A stretch of DNA of 64,000 nt from NCBI GenBank assembly GCA_009192285.1, contig WBVU01000008.1, positions 2,304,370 through 2,368,369 on the forward strand, in the 5' to 3' direction. Positions 13,069 to 25,199 of the stretch are shown here, in pieces; position 1 is the first letter of the stretch, and every line of letters begins with the position of its first letter. Both the position numbers and the translations under genes were made by a program. Origin of the DNA: Morchella semilibera. Its lineage: Eukaryota; Ascomycota; Pezizomycetes; Pezizales; Morchellaceae. The notes under the pieces are model-generated. The model worked only from the letters and a program-made list of their open reading frames with translations, was not told the DNA's origin and searched no databases.

Positions 13069-13335
13069 CATGCACCGTACGTGGGTCGTGGCAGTGAAGG
13101 TGGTTCTCTTTTCCTTTCTTTTGTTTAAATCATCCTCGCATGCAGCCCGTACGTGGGTATGGCAGTGAAGGGTGGTTCTTTTTCTTCTTCTTCTGCCTAA
13201 ACCACACTCGCATGCAGCCCGTACGTGGGTTACGGCAGTGAAGTGTGGCTCTTTTTTTTTTCTCTTTTCTTTTTTTGTCTAAATCATCCTCGCAACGCGG
13301 GTTATGGCAGTGAGGAGTGGTTCTTGTTGATATGG
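13069..13335. repeat. Four-copy minisatellite downstream of PAM16
   Basis: Four tandem copies with a period of about 70-80 bases start near 13069, 13139, 13211 and 13292. Each has GTACGTGGGT (lost in the last), GGCAGTGAAG, GTGGTTCT, a T/C-rich run and AAATCATCCTCGC. The rest of 13336-14077 has no supported gene, only pyrimidine-rich tracts, a TACATGTA at 13658 and a (GGTA)n run at 14061-14076 next to the RVS161 stop. Confidence 0.85.
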
Positions 13336-14077
13336 GTTTCTTCTTTTTTTTTTTTCCATTATGCTTTTCGGGTGTTTCCCTTCGTTTTTCTCTTTTTGCT
13401 CCGGCGGTGTTGTTTGCAGATGGCGGCCCTTTATTCCCTCCCTCCCCTTCCCTTCTTCCCCTTCGCTATACATATTACCGCTCCAGCCATCCGCCCCATC
13501 GTCAGGAGGAAGGACCCGATAGAAAAGCAAGACCAGCAAGAACAAAAAATCAAAATTCTCCTCTCTGTCTATTTCCTTTTTAGATCCTCTTTTTTTCTTT
13601 CTCTCTCTTTCTTTCCTTCTTAGATGGCGGGGACTGTTGTTGTATTTACTTGTAGCTACATGTATACAGGGGGGGGCTTGGGTGCGACGGATGGATGGAT
13701 GGCGATTGATATCATGATACCTGGGCCTGGAGTGAATTGCTGAGTGGGCGAGTGGTGGTTGATCCTAGCAACGAGACTGCCCGCGTGAGTTCTTGTGATT
13801 CGAGTTTATTGGTACATACATGCCACGAACGACACCTACCAATGACTGTTCTACGGAAATTGAGAGATGGTATTGAATTCTACCCCACCTAGCCACCACA
13901 ACCTTAAACCCCCAAACCCCGCACCAATAGCACCCACTGCTAGAGAAAAAGAAGGGGAGGACAAACGAAAAGGAAATAAACCATGTAATTGTTTGTAAAG
14001 CGCAAACCCGCAAAACAGAAAAACAGAAAAAAGGGAAAAAGAAAAACCCTCCACTCTATATAGGTAGGTAGGTAGGT

Positions 14078-15145
14078 CTAGGAAGCACCCGCGATACTCA
14101 GGTCTCTAATCTCCTGCAGCACCTGCTCGACCCTCTGGTCAAGGTGGCCCTGCGCGTACTGCTCCCTGGTGTTCGGGTCCAGGAACTGCTGCACCTGCGC
14201 CATCCTCGAGTACGCCTCCGCACAAACTACCACCACACTGTCAGCCCTATACCACAAAAGGAAGGGGGGGAAAACTCACATCTCAACTGAATCTTCACCA
14301 GCGCCTCAAAGCTCGGATCCAAATACGGAACCCTCAAATCAATCAATTGCGGCAGCTCGCCCGTCAGCTGCTCGTTCAGCCCCTCATACACATCCTTCGC
14401 CATCTGTGCCTCCTTCTCCGTCCTCGGCAGCTTGCCAGGGTCCTTGTCGGGCTTCTCGACCAGCTTCTTGACCTTTGCGCGCATCTGGTCGTAGTCGAGC
14501 AGCTTGTGATTGCGCTTCTTGATGCACTCGTTGATGTCGGGGAAGTAGGCGCAAAACCGTGATATGGGCTCCAGGACCGTGGTGCGGTAGGGCCCGTCAA
14601 GCGCCTTGATGGTCTCTGCGTCGAGCTCCTCGACGGCCTGCTTATAGGAGCGGGAGACACCGTCGCGCGTGCCAGCATCGCCGTAAAAGGCGTCGATGGT
14701 CTCGGCAATGCGCATTTGTGAGGCGGTCATGGCTAAGAGGGGGGGGGGGGTTGTTAGTAAGGGACGGGAGAGAGAGGGGGAGGGGGGGGGGGTTACTGAC
14801 CTCGTAGTGCGTCGAGATAGCCTTTGGCTTCGCGTTGCAGTTTGGTGGCAGCCGCTTCCATGGTACGGAAGCGCCGCTCTTCAACTTCGTAGTCTCGGTC
14901 ATTGGTCTTTTCGATTTGACCTATGAGTGGGGGATGTCAGCGGAGGGGGGGGGAAGTTGGGCGGTTGTTTACTGCTGCTTACCAGCTTTCATCATGACCT
15001 GGACCGTAGTCCGGTTCACGGTTTTCTTAAACCCTGTGATAGCGTTATATTAGCCCCTCTGCCTCCATTCACTCTGATCTCTAAATGCCATCCATCGCTT
15101 GGTGGTGGGCGGGGGGAGGGGTCGATCATTACCTGCCCAACTCAT
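14078..15145 (-). CDS. RVS161: BAR-domain protein Rvs161/Hob3
   Basis: Five exons on the minus strand: 15133-15145, 14983-15033, 14801-14920, 14280-14732 and 14078-14226. They join to 786 bases and 261 residues, close to the 265 of yeast Rvs161. The product starts MSWAGFKKTVNRTTVQVMMK, the amphipathic N-terminal helix of the family. The BAR domain covers nearly the whole protein (AMTASQMRIAETIDAFYGD in the middle, FCAEAYSRMAQVQQFLD near the end). It ends IRDLSIAGAS. The family acts as a dimer with an Rvs167-type amphiphysin to bend membrane at endocytic sites and in cell fusion. All introns are GT-AG, 53-99 bp long. The first exon is only 13 bases. No frame problem was found. Confidence 0.94.
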
Positions 15146-15149
15146 AACT

Positions 15150-18100
15150 AATAGCTGCTGCTGCTGGTTGTGGGTGAGGTGATTGTATGTTTATGTTTAC
15201 GCCGATGTACAAAGAAAGAAGTAAAGGTTCAGGGAGGAAGTCAGAGGACGAAAGGTTAGTTATGCCCTGTTAGACACCACACCGTTTTAAGGTCGTTGAA
15301 CGGCAAAGCGGGAGTCCGGGGGGGGGTGTGTTTCGTCACCAACGAGGCGGTGTTGTGTGGCTTGGTGTCCTTGGCGACAGGGGGGAGGGGGGTGCTGCGT
15401 AATAACCTAAAAACGACGATGTCTCAAAGCGCCGAGACGGGGGAAGGACCTTAAGGATTGTGGGTTGTGAGTTGTGAGCTGTGGGTGGTGGGTTGTTGGC
15501 GGGGTTGGGCGTCCGCAGCCGGCGGGGGTGGCGGGGGCTTTAGAAGCGGGGAGGGGGATCATTGGCTTTTGGGTCACCGCCTCTTGATAACACAAAGCTA
15601 AAGTGTGGCCAAGATACCACATGCCATGCATCCACATCAACTCTCCCTCCCTCCCTCTCTCTCCCTCCCTCTCTCTCCCTCTCCTCTACGAAGACAAACG
15701 CCTAAAAACCTGAGCTCCCCCCACCCCCCATCCAAAACAGACTCAATCCCACCAATCCCAACTTTTCACCAATTCAATTCTAAACTCCGCCCGAAGCTTT
15801 GACCTCCCCCTATGGTTTGAATCATTACTCGGAGCCATGCTGGCCCGGCGCCGTAATAAGATACCACAAATTCGGTTAGTCGGCATGCTGACATCAGCGG
15901 CGCGGCTTGGCACTGCGGCGTGTCTTGACACAAGATTTGATACCTGGTGTTCGTATATAGACACTTCCTTATATCCTTACAAAGGGAATTCAATCGTTCA
16001 ATACTACAAATTGAAAAGACCAGACTTACCACCCAGGGGAGGCACTGATGCTCTAAACAGAAAAGGTACCAGGTGCCAGCTACTATTCCTTAAATTAATA
16101 TTACAACTATATGCATAGAAGGTCATACGCTTGCTACAGCATTTGAGGACCACAAAGGAACGCCAGATCGCCGGTAAAGTCACCTGAGTGATAGTCTATG
16201 GAGCGCTCGAATGGAAGAACCGCTGTAATGATCTTTGGCAACCCATGGAACAAACATCAAAGGTATTTCGCAACGACAACCTATTATCGTCTGAAAAAGA
16301 CCTTCGTTCTAGGATAAAGCACTACACTCGATTACACGACTAGCTACCATCTACTTGACAAAATTAAATGCCAAGCACTGGAAGATTGTTATAATCCAGA
16401 TGCCATATCTTATGAGAAATAGCAATTATGGTTATAATGACAACTATGGACCGGCACAACACGCAGGGGAGCAATAACTATAGAGGCGGGCTGGTAGGGT
16501 GAAGGATATGCTCAACATCACCAGTTGGTTTGCAATCCATGCGGTGCCAGAAAATTGAGGCCCAAGTCTAGTGTGTGAGCTCGTTTGCAGCCTCTCGTAT
16601 TTTATTGCGTGCAGAGTCTGGAGATACCACGTAGCAATATGGAGACCCCTCTAGGCGGTCACGCTGCCGCTTAAACTGCCGCGGGGGTTGTCTTGACCCC
16701 CTCTCAAGTACATGTACTTACCCATCCAAGGAGGTACTTATCTCTGATCTACAGACCGGGCGGGTGCTTGGCCACTATGACTTTGTATATCAATCTGATA
16801 CTTCGTATATTAGTCAATTTGGTGAAACAATGTCCTAGAACATCGATACCGCCCGCAAAGGTGTCCTAACTGCTTTTGCACAAACCATCACTCGTCAGGG
16901 TGGGAAGTCATAAGGTATCACTCGGCATGCATCTTTGTGCCCACAACGATACATGCAAGAAAGTGGGACCAAGGCCAGGTATATTATGCAAGGGGTACGG
17001 GCAAGGCGGGTATAGCATCGCGGATAGAGAGCATTGCTTCCCTCTAGCGATTTCTAGATGGTCAATTAGGCAACCACCATCATCAGGCATATGATTGACA
17101 CACCCTAAGATTTACGTTCCAACCTAGATAGCTGAGGGAAATTATCACTTCAGCCTACGATCTCAGTTGGGAGTTTTGTCTATGGCCTATTAATCATATA
17201 CACGCCTGGAAAACAGGATTTGAATTCCTCCCACAGCCAACGCAAAATCTATGCCGATGTTTGTGGGCGGGACCCGCATATTGAACTTCTTGCTGAAACA
17301 ATACCTATCTCAGATACGGATCTCATGTCACAGCATACCAACGAGCAATGTAGTCGAGGTCCTCCTCGGGCTTCCAGTTCCCTTACCGCGGAAGCATGAG
17401 TGTTTTTCTTTTTGGGTTGTAACCGGTTATCCACCTGGTGCAGAATAGTTAACCATATGTGGCTATGTACCTAGTAGGAGAATGAGGTCCCCATACTTTA
17501 TCATTACCTTTTTTTTGAATGCGGTAGGCAGAGTGCCACACTACAACACCGCCACTTTATGAGGGAAGGTGACTGGCTTATTGTCTGGTTGGCTCCGTTC
17601 AAGCCCTACCACACGCGAATCAAGTAAAGTGACGGATGAACACAGCCACTCGAGTTATGAATGCTAGATGGAGCCTCTTTGGCAAGAAGAAATCCGGGAT
17701 GCCTAGATTTAAGTTCATTGAAATTATAGCCAAGTGGAAGTTGATTTTCTCCACAGATCTTCGGCAATAGTCCCATAAGCTCTCCCTATTTGATAAACCG
17801 AATAAAACAGTCTATCAACGGGTAAGCGAAACTTCCGATGCAAAAGCCATCTCACAACTCAGTCCCTGAAATCATCATGCTTCGAGCACCGTTTTTGACA
17901 GGTCTTGGTCATCAAAAGGCCAAAAACGTAAACCAGATGGGGCTCCGCACCCCCTACTATTAGCAAGTACTTGGAGTTCGCTTCCTCCAGGGGATTACTT
18001 TCTTAATCGCTCAATAGGGCTGTTGAGAAACGGCGTTGCGAAGTGTCGAACCTCCTCGACGTGCCCTAAATCTTTTATATAAGGACCCTTGCGCGGGGCA

Positions 18101-18660
18101 ATCGAGGCAGCAATAGGGGTAGTGGGCTGCTTATGAGGTTGTTGATTATGATGAGTTGATCTAAATAAGTTAGCAACTCGTGATGATTTCGTGATGATTT
18201 TTATTTTGTAAATTTGGTATCGGCCCCTGTGATCGAATATATAGAGAGGCAGAGATCTCAGTCAGAGCAGAGGCCAAAAGAAGGGTATCCAGGAGAGTCG
18301 GGTGCCTGCTAGAAGGGTGGCCTGTGGCATCTAGTTGATATAGAGGGAGGCATTTGTGGATGGACGGGTGCGTAGAGCTGGCCAGCTGGAGAACCTCTTT
18401 TTGCGAGCAATAGCTATTAAAGCTTTTGCGTGTTTGAGGAGTATATGCCCTATTATTTAATGTGATAGAAGACGTGATCAGTGCCTCCACCTTCAGTAAC
18501 TAACACTGTACCTGTAGAGCCATTCTTTTGAACGACCAAGTTGTCCGCAAGCAACATCTCCCGTTCGTCGACTTGCTGGTAGCTAAGGCTAATCGAGGGT
18601 TAGCGAGACGACTTAGTGAAGAATGCCCGGAACGAATGAAGCCTTTGTGGATATGCATGC
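15150..18660. other. Long gene-free stretch
   Basis: No gene supported. A (TCCC)n/(TCTCTCCC)n simple repeat lies at about 15641-15685. TACATGTA occurs at 16709. A copy of the TATCACTCGG repeat lies at 16917-16926. Short open frames lack domains and coding composition. Confidence 0.55.
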
Positions 18661-18669
18661 ACATGTACA

Positions 18670-18786
18670 GCGGCAGGTAATTATAATAAGTGATGGAACG
18701 CAGCAATGCCTGTTTTGGTAAAACGCCACCAACATTTGGTGTTTGTACTCTTAGGGCGTTCCATCTGATCACTTATTACCTACCGC
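18670..18786. repeat. Foldback (MITE-like) element, 117 bp
   Basis: The ends are near-perfect inverted repeats: GCGGCAGGTAA on the left pairs with TTACCTACCGC on the right with one mismatch. Pairing continues inward through AATAAGTGA and GGAACGC with small internal loops, giving arms of about 30 bases around a 50-base centre. I saw no unambiguous target duplication and no second copy in the window, so the class is unknown. Confidence 0.5.
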
Positions 18787-19039
18787 AGCACATATGTAGT
18801 TTCTATTAGCAGTCCCATGTCGATTTGATATAGGTGGTGCAAAAATCTTGTATACCCTAGAATTTGACCATTATGAAATGGATTGAACGTCTTTAATGGC
18901 ATGACATCTACAATGTAATGAATTAACAACATGACACCTAGGAGTGCGCCCTCAAGACCATCGAGTGATGTGTGATGATTCATGAAAAGTTGCATTCAAT
19001 CGTTTGTCTCATAATTTCCCAAAAGACTAGATTATCCGT

Positions 19040-19147
19040 AGTTCTCAGGGCCCGATAGGTGTATTAAGAGATAACTCAGAAAACGTTCTCAGGGCCCCTG
19101 CATAGGGTGTATTAAGAAATACATGTAACTCAGAAAACGTTCTCAGG
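19040..19147. repeat. Two-and-a-bit tandem copies with GTTCTCAGGGCCC
   Basis: GTTCTCAGGGCCC, GGTGTATTAAGA and ACTCAGAAAAC recur with units at 19040-19084 and 19085-19138, and a partial copy at 19139-19147. The second unit is longer because of inserts, one of them a TACATGTA. It lies at the edge of a cluster of TACATGTA palindromes (19120-19336). Confidence 0.7.
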
Positions 19148-19520
19148 TAAATGATCCGCGAGATGAGGAGGCATACATCTACATGCATTTTCGCAACCTA
19201 TAAAATACATGTACATGTATAGAGTTTGATCGGTAGGCTGGCTTGTGTATACCTTTACTGAAGGTACATACATGTGCGTACATGTATGTAGTCTAGATGA
19301 AATTAATAGTCTCCATCATACATGTAACTACATGTATGGCAACACTAAATCCCTACCTATCTTCGTTGTACCACCTGATGTTGTCCAGTCAGCAAACTCG
19401 CTCAAATTATATGTATCCTCTCACTTCATCACAAGTACCTTTTATTCTTGTTACAATCTCCATCTCACTACACAACCACTTCATCCCCACCAAGAAAACC
19501 ATCGAAACTACCTGCCAACC

Positions 19521-19802
19521 ATGAACACCATGACTATTCACGAGAGGGATATCCTTCATGAGGCTAGAACTAAAATCAAACTTGAGCTTCAGTACCTCGA
19601 AGCTCAACTTGAGTTTGGGACCACCGAATACTGTGTCGAAGTTGTCCAAATCATCATCGACCATATCGACAAAGTCAAGGGCCTCGCTGAGGCTGTCGTA
19701 TACGGAGATGACGCTAGAATTAAGTACATTGAAAACGCCAACGATGCACGTAAGTCTGCGGTTGAGTTGTCGGAGAAGAAGGATACCTGGAAAGAAAAAT
19801 GA
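19521..19802 (+). CDS. Small orphan protein, 93 residues
   Basis: ATG at 19521 follows CTGCCAACC, a fair fungal start context. The reading starts MNTMTIHERDILHEARTK and ends with TGA at 19800-19802. The composition is that of a soluble, mainly helical protein with many Glu/Lys; there is no signal peptide, membrane segment or known motif. I do not recognise the family. A decayed acidic coding-like stretch follows directly and may once have been part of the same gene. An in-frame extension upstream to about 19245 exists but looks non-coding. Confidence 0.45.
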   Translation: MNTMTIHERDILHEARTKIKLELQYLEAQLEFGTTEYCVEVVQIIIDHIDKVKGLAEAVVYGDDARIKYIENANDARKSAVELSEKKDTWKEK

Positions 19803-19879
19803 TATTGCGGGGGGCTTTGGGGGAATATAGTCAAACTGCTTTCAACATCCTCTGGCCCCCAGCGGAAGTATTCATCAGG

Positions 19880-20325
19880 AGTGATATGTATGAACCTTTC
19901 GATAATGGTTGCGGGGAAAGCACAGTCAAAGACAAAACCGAAGCTGAAGCTGGAGCCAGAGTTGAACTTGTGGATGAAGCCCTAGCTAAATTTGAAGCTG
20001 AAAATAAGCTTGAGAACGTCCGAAGCTAGGGCTGAAGCCAAAACATCAGACAAGCTCGAGGACGAGGTTAAAGTGGAGGTCAAACCGAAGGCGGTCTCGA
20101 GCACAACGGAAGCGAAATTGGATTTGGGGTCAAAGCTAAAAGTGAATTCGAATTCGAAGGCGAGTTTGGGAACAAATCTGAAAGCGGAATCGAGGGTTAT
20201 ATTGAAAGTGAGGGCAAGGTGTTCGAGGATGAGAGTGGGGTCAAATTCCAGTGTATGGTCGAATACAAAGTCGATGGCGAAGATGTATCCGAAGAAGAAG
20301 AGGGAATCTCCTGTTAGATGGACTA
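19880..20325 (+). pseudogene. Decayed Glu/Lys-rich coding-like stretch
   Basis: Three successive frames each show a strongly biased acidic/basic composition. One carries KTEAEAGARVELVDEALAKF and ends near 20029. The next carries AEAKTSDKLEDEVKVEVK. The third carries KSEFEFEGEFGNKSESG and VEYKVDGEDVSEEEEGISC before a TAG near 20325. The bias jumps frame without splice signals I can support, so it reads as a gene broken by indels, or one with assembly errors. It has no recognisable domain. Confidence 0.35.
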
Positions 20326-20399
20326 CTTGGGGATTTTCAGGTTCTGGTGTTGCTGTTTTTCTTGAAAACCTGAATTAATATGGAGAATCGTTCAGTAAT

Positions 20400-22920
20400 T
20401 CCTCCCAATAATTCCTTTTTTCTATTCAATTATTAACGTATTCTCTAGGTAGTGGCTTTTGCCGGCGCGAGCCGGCGATGTTTTTACGGGACGCCTACGA
20501 AGTTCTTCGTATACTACATGCAACTCAATTCAATAGCCGATACATGTTTCCTGTACAACTTTTACGTAACGTGTGATCAAATGTGTAATCAAAATAAATT
20601 AAACGTTTCGCCCTTTGAATCTTTTGAGGTGCTTCTGAAACTACATGCCATTCAGGAATACCCTAGACCCTAGTGCAGCCTAGGAAAGTGATGACCGTAT
20701 AGATTTTAGTATTGATCTCTACTCGTCTCATGCGTAGGCGTGTAGTCACAAATTGGCAAGGACTTGGCTAAGTTACTAGAGAATTCATAGATGAGGCGAA
20801 CTATACTGAAATTTCCTCCACCTAGCTAGATAGATAATCTTTGACTTGAGATGTCTATTTGGAAACCGGAGAGCTAGAGCTAAAACTAACCGGTTAGATG
20901 GTGTTATGCTGAGAGGGGTTCAACGCCTCCAGGGGGGTATTATCCCTCCTCGCGGATCCCCGTCTCTTTCTTACACTAAATTACCAGCAACTACGCTGCA
21001 TAGATGGTTTGTAGGGGTCAGAGCATTGATTCATACAAATTCCCTGTAGACAGGAGTAGAGCTGAGTTTAGGCCCTTTAAAAAAATCACCTTTGATGACG
21101 TGACTCAAGATAACATTTAAATAGAGACATGTCCCACTCATAGAAAACACTGATAACAAGCAAGTTAGGAGGGAATGTGAGAGGGAAAGAAAGGGGAAAT
21201 GTGACAGGAGAACTCGGGGGATATGATAGACCAAGAGGAGGTGTCAAGGAAGCGGTAGCCAGAAAAGCCAGCCATCAGGGGAGCAAGCAAGCGAAAGAAA
21301 AAACTCACAACTCCCGCACTCAACCTTACACGAACGAGAGAGCGATGGGTATGAGCCTTAAGAGGGAATAAATAAGGAGGTGGTGTTGGTTCTCTCCGCT
21401 AATATAATTGAGGCGAAAGACATCATCACCATGCAGTCACAGTTGAGGGATGAACATGACAACATCGAAGAAGATTTCGGCCTTTATCGTAGCCCTACCA
21501 AAAACAAGGCTCTATCAACGGAGTAAGTTTGTCCCTGGTCTTCATAGGCTAGATGTTGGGTAGTTTTAGTCTGTCCACGCGCAGGCTATTGGGAGCTGCA
21601 TGGTGTAGGATTTGTGTAGTCTCGCGCCGGTCTGTGGCGTGACTCCTATAACTTGTAGAACGAGGGACGAGTTGATAAAAGTTGAAGAGCGAGACTACAT
21701 GTACATGTAGGATCAGGACGTACTTGTATCCACCAATATGTACCTACATAGCCTAATACTACTACCACGGTGCGAAAGATAACTCTAACTAGAAACATAG
21801 ACAACCTCTCAAAGGGTTCTCTATACGAATACGCGTACGGGGATGATTAATACAAAATTTATACTGATATTTGACCCTATAACTTCATTACCTGTAGAGT
21901 AATAAATGAATTAACAACAACTCCCGGAGAGTACATCGGACAACGCCCGCCACAACCCACAGATCACATGAATGTATGAAGTATAAATACAGTACCGGAA
22001 ATGGGTACCGTATTCCGGTCATTACGCTAGTAATTCTGTATTGATATGGTATCGATATGGTGTTCTACTTAAGATGCTGGTTTAAAGACCGTAGCCTCAC
22101 GGTTACACCTTTCCCCTCATTTCCGAGACTGTAAATAAAGGTCGGACAACGACGTTCGAAGGATACAATTAACGATGTAAACAAAAAAAAAAAACGACGT
22201 TCGAAGAATCATCCGAGTGATAACATATGATTATATTTAATCTTCCAACTGGTCGAGTCGTTTTATATATAGTGACCCCAATACTAGAGCAAAGTTCACT
22301 AGATTTAGGCTACATCTTTTGTTGCACAAAAGGGCCAGGGCCGGTGGTTTTGCGTATTCAACGTTAACGACCCTCACAAGTACATGTATCCCCGAGACCA
22401 GCCCTGCTATTTGACGTAAAAAGGGACTGGACCTACTATCTGGCCCAACAAAAATACTCCAACTCTGTTAAATTTCGTCTCTGCTTTGAGGCTGTGACGC
22501 AGTGTAAGTGACCCTATGTACGGCTCTATACACAACATGTAGGCACATGAGGGTACTTTGTGTGTGTATATACTTGTATGTAGGTACATACATAGTGATT
22601 GTGGTTTTACGGATGGGCTGCAGCAGTTCAAGTTTCCTCATCTCTTGTGCTGTGATAGTGTGTTGGATATTTTTGAGTCTTGTAGGCCTCGAGCAGGGCT
22701 CTCGTTTGTCTATTGTAGTCCTAGGAGATAGGTGTACCATCATTACCACACGATGGTAGGGTGTCGGCACATCCCTTAACCTCATCACCTCGACCCATAA
22801 ACCACACACCACCCAACCTCACCCCCCTCCCCCCCCACATCCACTAAAAAAAACGCTCAGATCAATTACTTTTAACCCTTCCTAACTACATACAAAAATT
22901 TAAATAATATACAGCCCCTC
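20400..22920. other. Gene-poor stretch
   Basis: Nothing certain. A 54-codon open reading at 21361-21525 (contains MQSQLRDEHDNIEEDFGLYR, stop TAA) has protein-like composition but no start upstream of its first Met and no recognised family. TACATGTA palindromes lie in the 21695-21710 area (two overlapping) and at 22381. A small poly(A)-tailed insert between 14-bp repeats lies at 22148-22206. Confidence 0.45.
22148..22206 (+). mobile_element. 31-base poly(A)-ended insert between 14-bp direct repeats
   Basis: AACGACGTTCGAAG occurs at 22148-22161 and again at 22193-22206. Between the copies sit 31 bases that end in a run of about 12 A. A target duplication of this size plus a 3' A tail is the mark of target-primed reverse transcription, so this looks like a heavily 5'-truncated LINE/SINE or mRNA insertion. 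The insert is too short to identify its source. Confidence 0.45.
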
Positions 22921-22936
22921 TCAGGTCCACTGACAA

Positions 22937-25083
22937 CTAATTATCCCCCCTATCATTCCTCTTCCCACCCCTAAACTTCCGGCCAGCATGATTGCCCGGC
23001 CCATAGTTCCTCCTCCCGCCCACCGGCTTCTTATCCCTCCCTAGGCTCGCGCCAAGCTGGATATCTACCGACGGCGGTGACGCAAAGCCAAAGCTCTTGG
23101 CAACCTTCTGCAGGTCGAGCTTATTCACATCGAACACGGTTCGCAGGCTGTGGGAGGCGTAGGCTTGTATGTAGCTCCTATACAAGTGCACCTTGAATGT
23201 TAGCAACTATCCCGCTCTCGCGGATTACTTGGGGGGGGGGGGAGGGTACTTGTAGCCGTCCTTAGCACTGTTGTTAAGGTAGTAGTTCTTGCTGATGAGT
23301 TTCTCAAGCTGACTCTGAACATTGACAAGCTTCTTGGACGGGAATTCAAACTCGACGACAGGGACGCGCGCCTCCTTGAGGTACTTGAGGAAGCCAAGCT
23401 CGGAGGGCTGTAGAAACATAAGGGATTTCCCTTTTGTGTTTGCACCACGTGCGGTACGACCGACGCGGTGGATGTAGTCGCGGGGGTCATCGGGGGGGTC
23501 GAATTGTACGATCCAGTCAACAGAGGGGATCTAATGGTGAGGTTGTTAGTTAGGTTTATTCCAGGGGGGAGGAGAAATATAGTAGCATAGATTTTAGAAG
23601 GGAGTTGCTCAGGATCAACAAAATTATCATCTGTAGACACCATAGCAACGAGCGAAGCGGGTGGAGGCAAAAGCGATGAAAAAGGCAAAGAAGGAAAAAA
23701 GACTGGGAGATATACATCCAAACCTCTCGCTGCAACATCCGTACAGATCAGTGTCCCCTGTTTTGCATTCCTGAACTCAAAGAACGTATTCGTGCGCTTC
23801 TGCTGCTTCTGTTTTCCGTGCAGGTCCAATACCGGCAGATCTATATAGTTCAGTAGCTCCGCATAATACTTGACACTAGCGCACGACGAGAAGAAGACAA
23901 TAACCTTCTTCTTCATGAAACGCTTCAGGAACGAGAACAGCAGCAGAAAGCGCTTATCCGCCTCGCACACAACATACCCCTGCTCGAGGCCCTCAACTGT
24001 CGATGCTTCCTTGTGGTAGTCGACGTTGATATACAGCGGCCCGGGGCGCAGCGAGATCCGCGCAAGGTCCTCGACCTTCGTGGTCTGTGTGGCGGAGAAG
24101 AGCATGGACTGTCGGCCCTCGTTCGGGATCATCTTGATGATCTGCCTCATCTCGTCCTCGAAACCCATCTCCAGGATGCGGTCCGCCTCGTCGAGCACGA
24201 GCGCCTTCAAGTTCTTATAATTGAATCCTGGGGTATTCTGGAGATGATCTAGCAGGCGCCCGGGGGTCGCAATCAACAGGTTAACGCCCTTAAAGAGTTT
24301 ATCAGCCTCCTGCGAGCGATTTGCACCACCAATAACGATCGCTAACCGTCTGCGAGTGATTCTCCATGAGCTCCTTGGCGACACCGAAGATTTGCAGCGC
24401 GAGTTCGCGGGTCGGCGTGATAACCAAACAGCCTGTGCCAGAGCGCGGCTTGAACTTGAGCGACGTAAGCATCTCGACCGCGGGATGAGAAATGCAAGTG
24501 TCTTTCCAGAACCTGTTTTTGCTGCACCGAGGACATCACGGCCGGCCAAGAGCGGCGGGATGGTGCGGGACTGTACCTCGGTCATGGTCGTGAAACCGAG
24601 CTTTTCGATGGCTTTCTGTGTCCCGGGGGAGAGCTTGAGGTCACTGAACTCTGTGGGGTGCTCACCAGTATCAGGGAGGTGGAGGGAGGCGTTGGGGGGT
24701 AGGTCAGTGGGTGCCAGTGAGCGCTCGGGGGGTATGGAGTCGTCGGCGTCGAGGTCGGCGTCGGCGGGGGGTTTGGAGTCCTCTTCTAAGTCCTCTTCTG
24801 CGGCGTCTTGCGCCGGCTTCCCGCCTAGCTCTTTCTTTTCCACTTCGGCCTCGGCCTCCTCCTCCCCTTCCGCATCGTCTTCAGATTCTTCTACTGGAGG
24901 GGGTGGAGGAGGAGTGTCTTCCTTCTTTGATTTTTTTGCCTTCTTTCGCGGCTTCTCGCCTTTCTCTACTGTCGGGGCCGTATTTGCGACTGGCAGCACT
25001 AGGGATTCTGTAGCAGCAGTGTCCTTCTTGCCCCCACCATGCTTTCTCTTTCGCTTTTTTGTAGCTTGGGGGTCGTTTGGCAT
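22937..25083 (-). CDS. HAS1: DEAD-box ATP-dependent RNA helicase Has1
   Basis: Exons 23716-25083, 23250-23530 and 22937-23177; 1890 bases, 629 residues. Has1 is a nucleolar helicase needed for both 40S and 60S assembly. After a Lys- and Glu-rich N-terminus ([20 protein letters not shown]) come [17 protein letters not shown] (Q-motif region), AKTGSGKT (about residue 190), [16 protein letters not shown] (about 297), [15 protein letters not shown] and HRVGRTARG. The C-terminal [20 protein letters not shown] and [12 protein letters not shown] segments are diagnostic of Has1. Introns are 72 and 185 bp. Between about 24347 and 24483 the frame is off by one. In the alternative frame that stretch reads the expected [20 protein letters not shown], so two compensating indels (CCC for CCCC at 24482-24484, one extra base at 24346-24347) bracket motif Ia. 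Sequencing error is the simplest explanation. Confidence 0.92.
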
Positions 25084-25158
25084 TGTGCAATTTGTGGTGA
25101 TCTTGAGATTGTGTAGATTTCTAGTGTGGTGGGGTGGATCAAAAAAGTTCCGTTGCAA

Positions 25159-25170
25159 TGAAATTTTGAG
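25159..25170 (+). promoter_or_regulatory. RRPE-like element upstream of HAS1
   Basis: TGAAATTTTGAG lies 76 bases before the HAS1 start codon. Its first ten bases are found, reverse-complemented, between TSR1 and NOP14. It resembles the yeast rRNA-processing element (TGAAAAATTTT). Function is inferred. Confidence 0.35.
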
Positions 25171-25199
25171 CCCCAAGCAAGGGCTGTGGCGCTAGGCTA

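Noticed and set aside
22508-22759. 83-codon hydrophobic frame resembling a membrane protein
   Set aside because: It arises from GT- and TA-rich sequence, has no homologous feel or splice context, and overlaps similar frames on the other strand.
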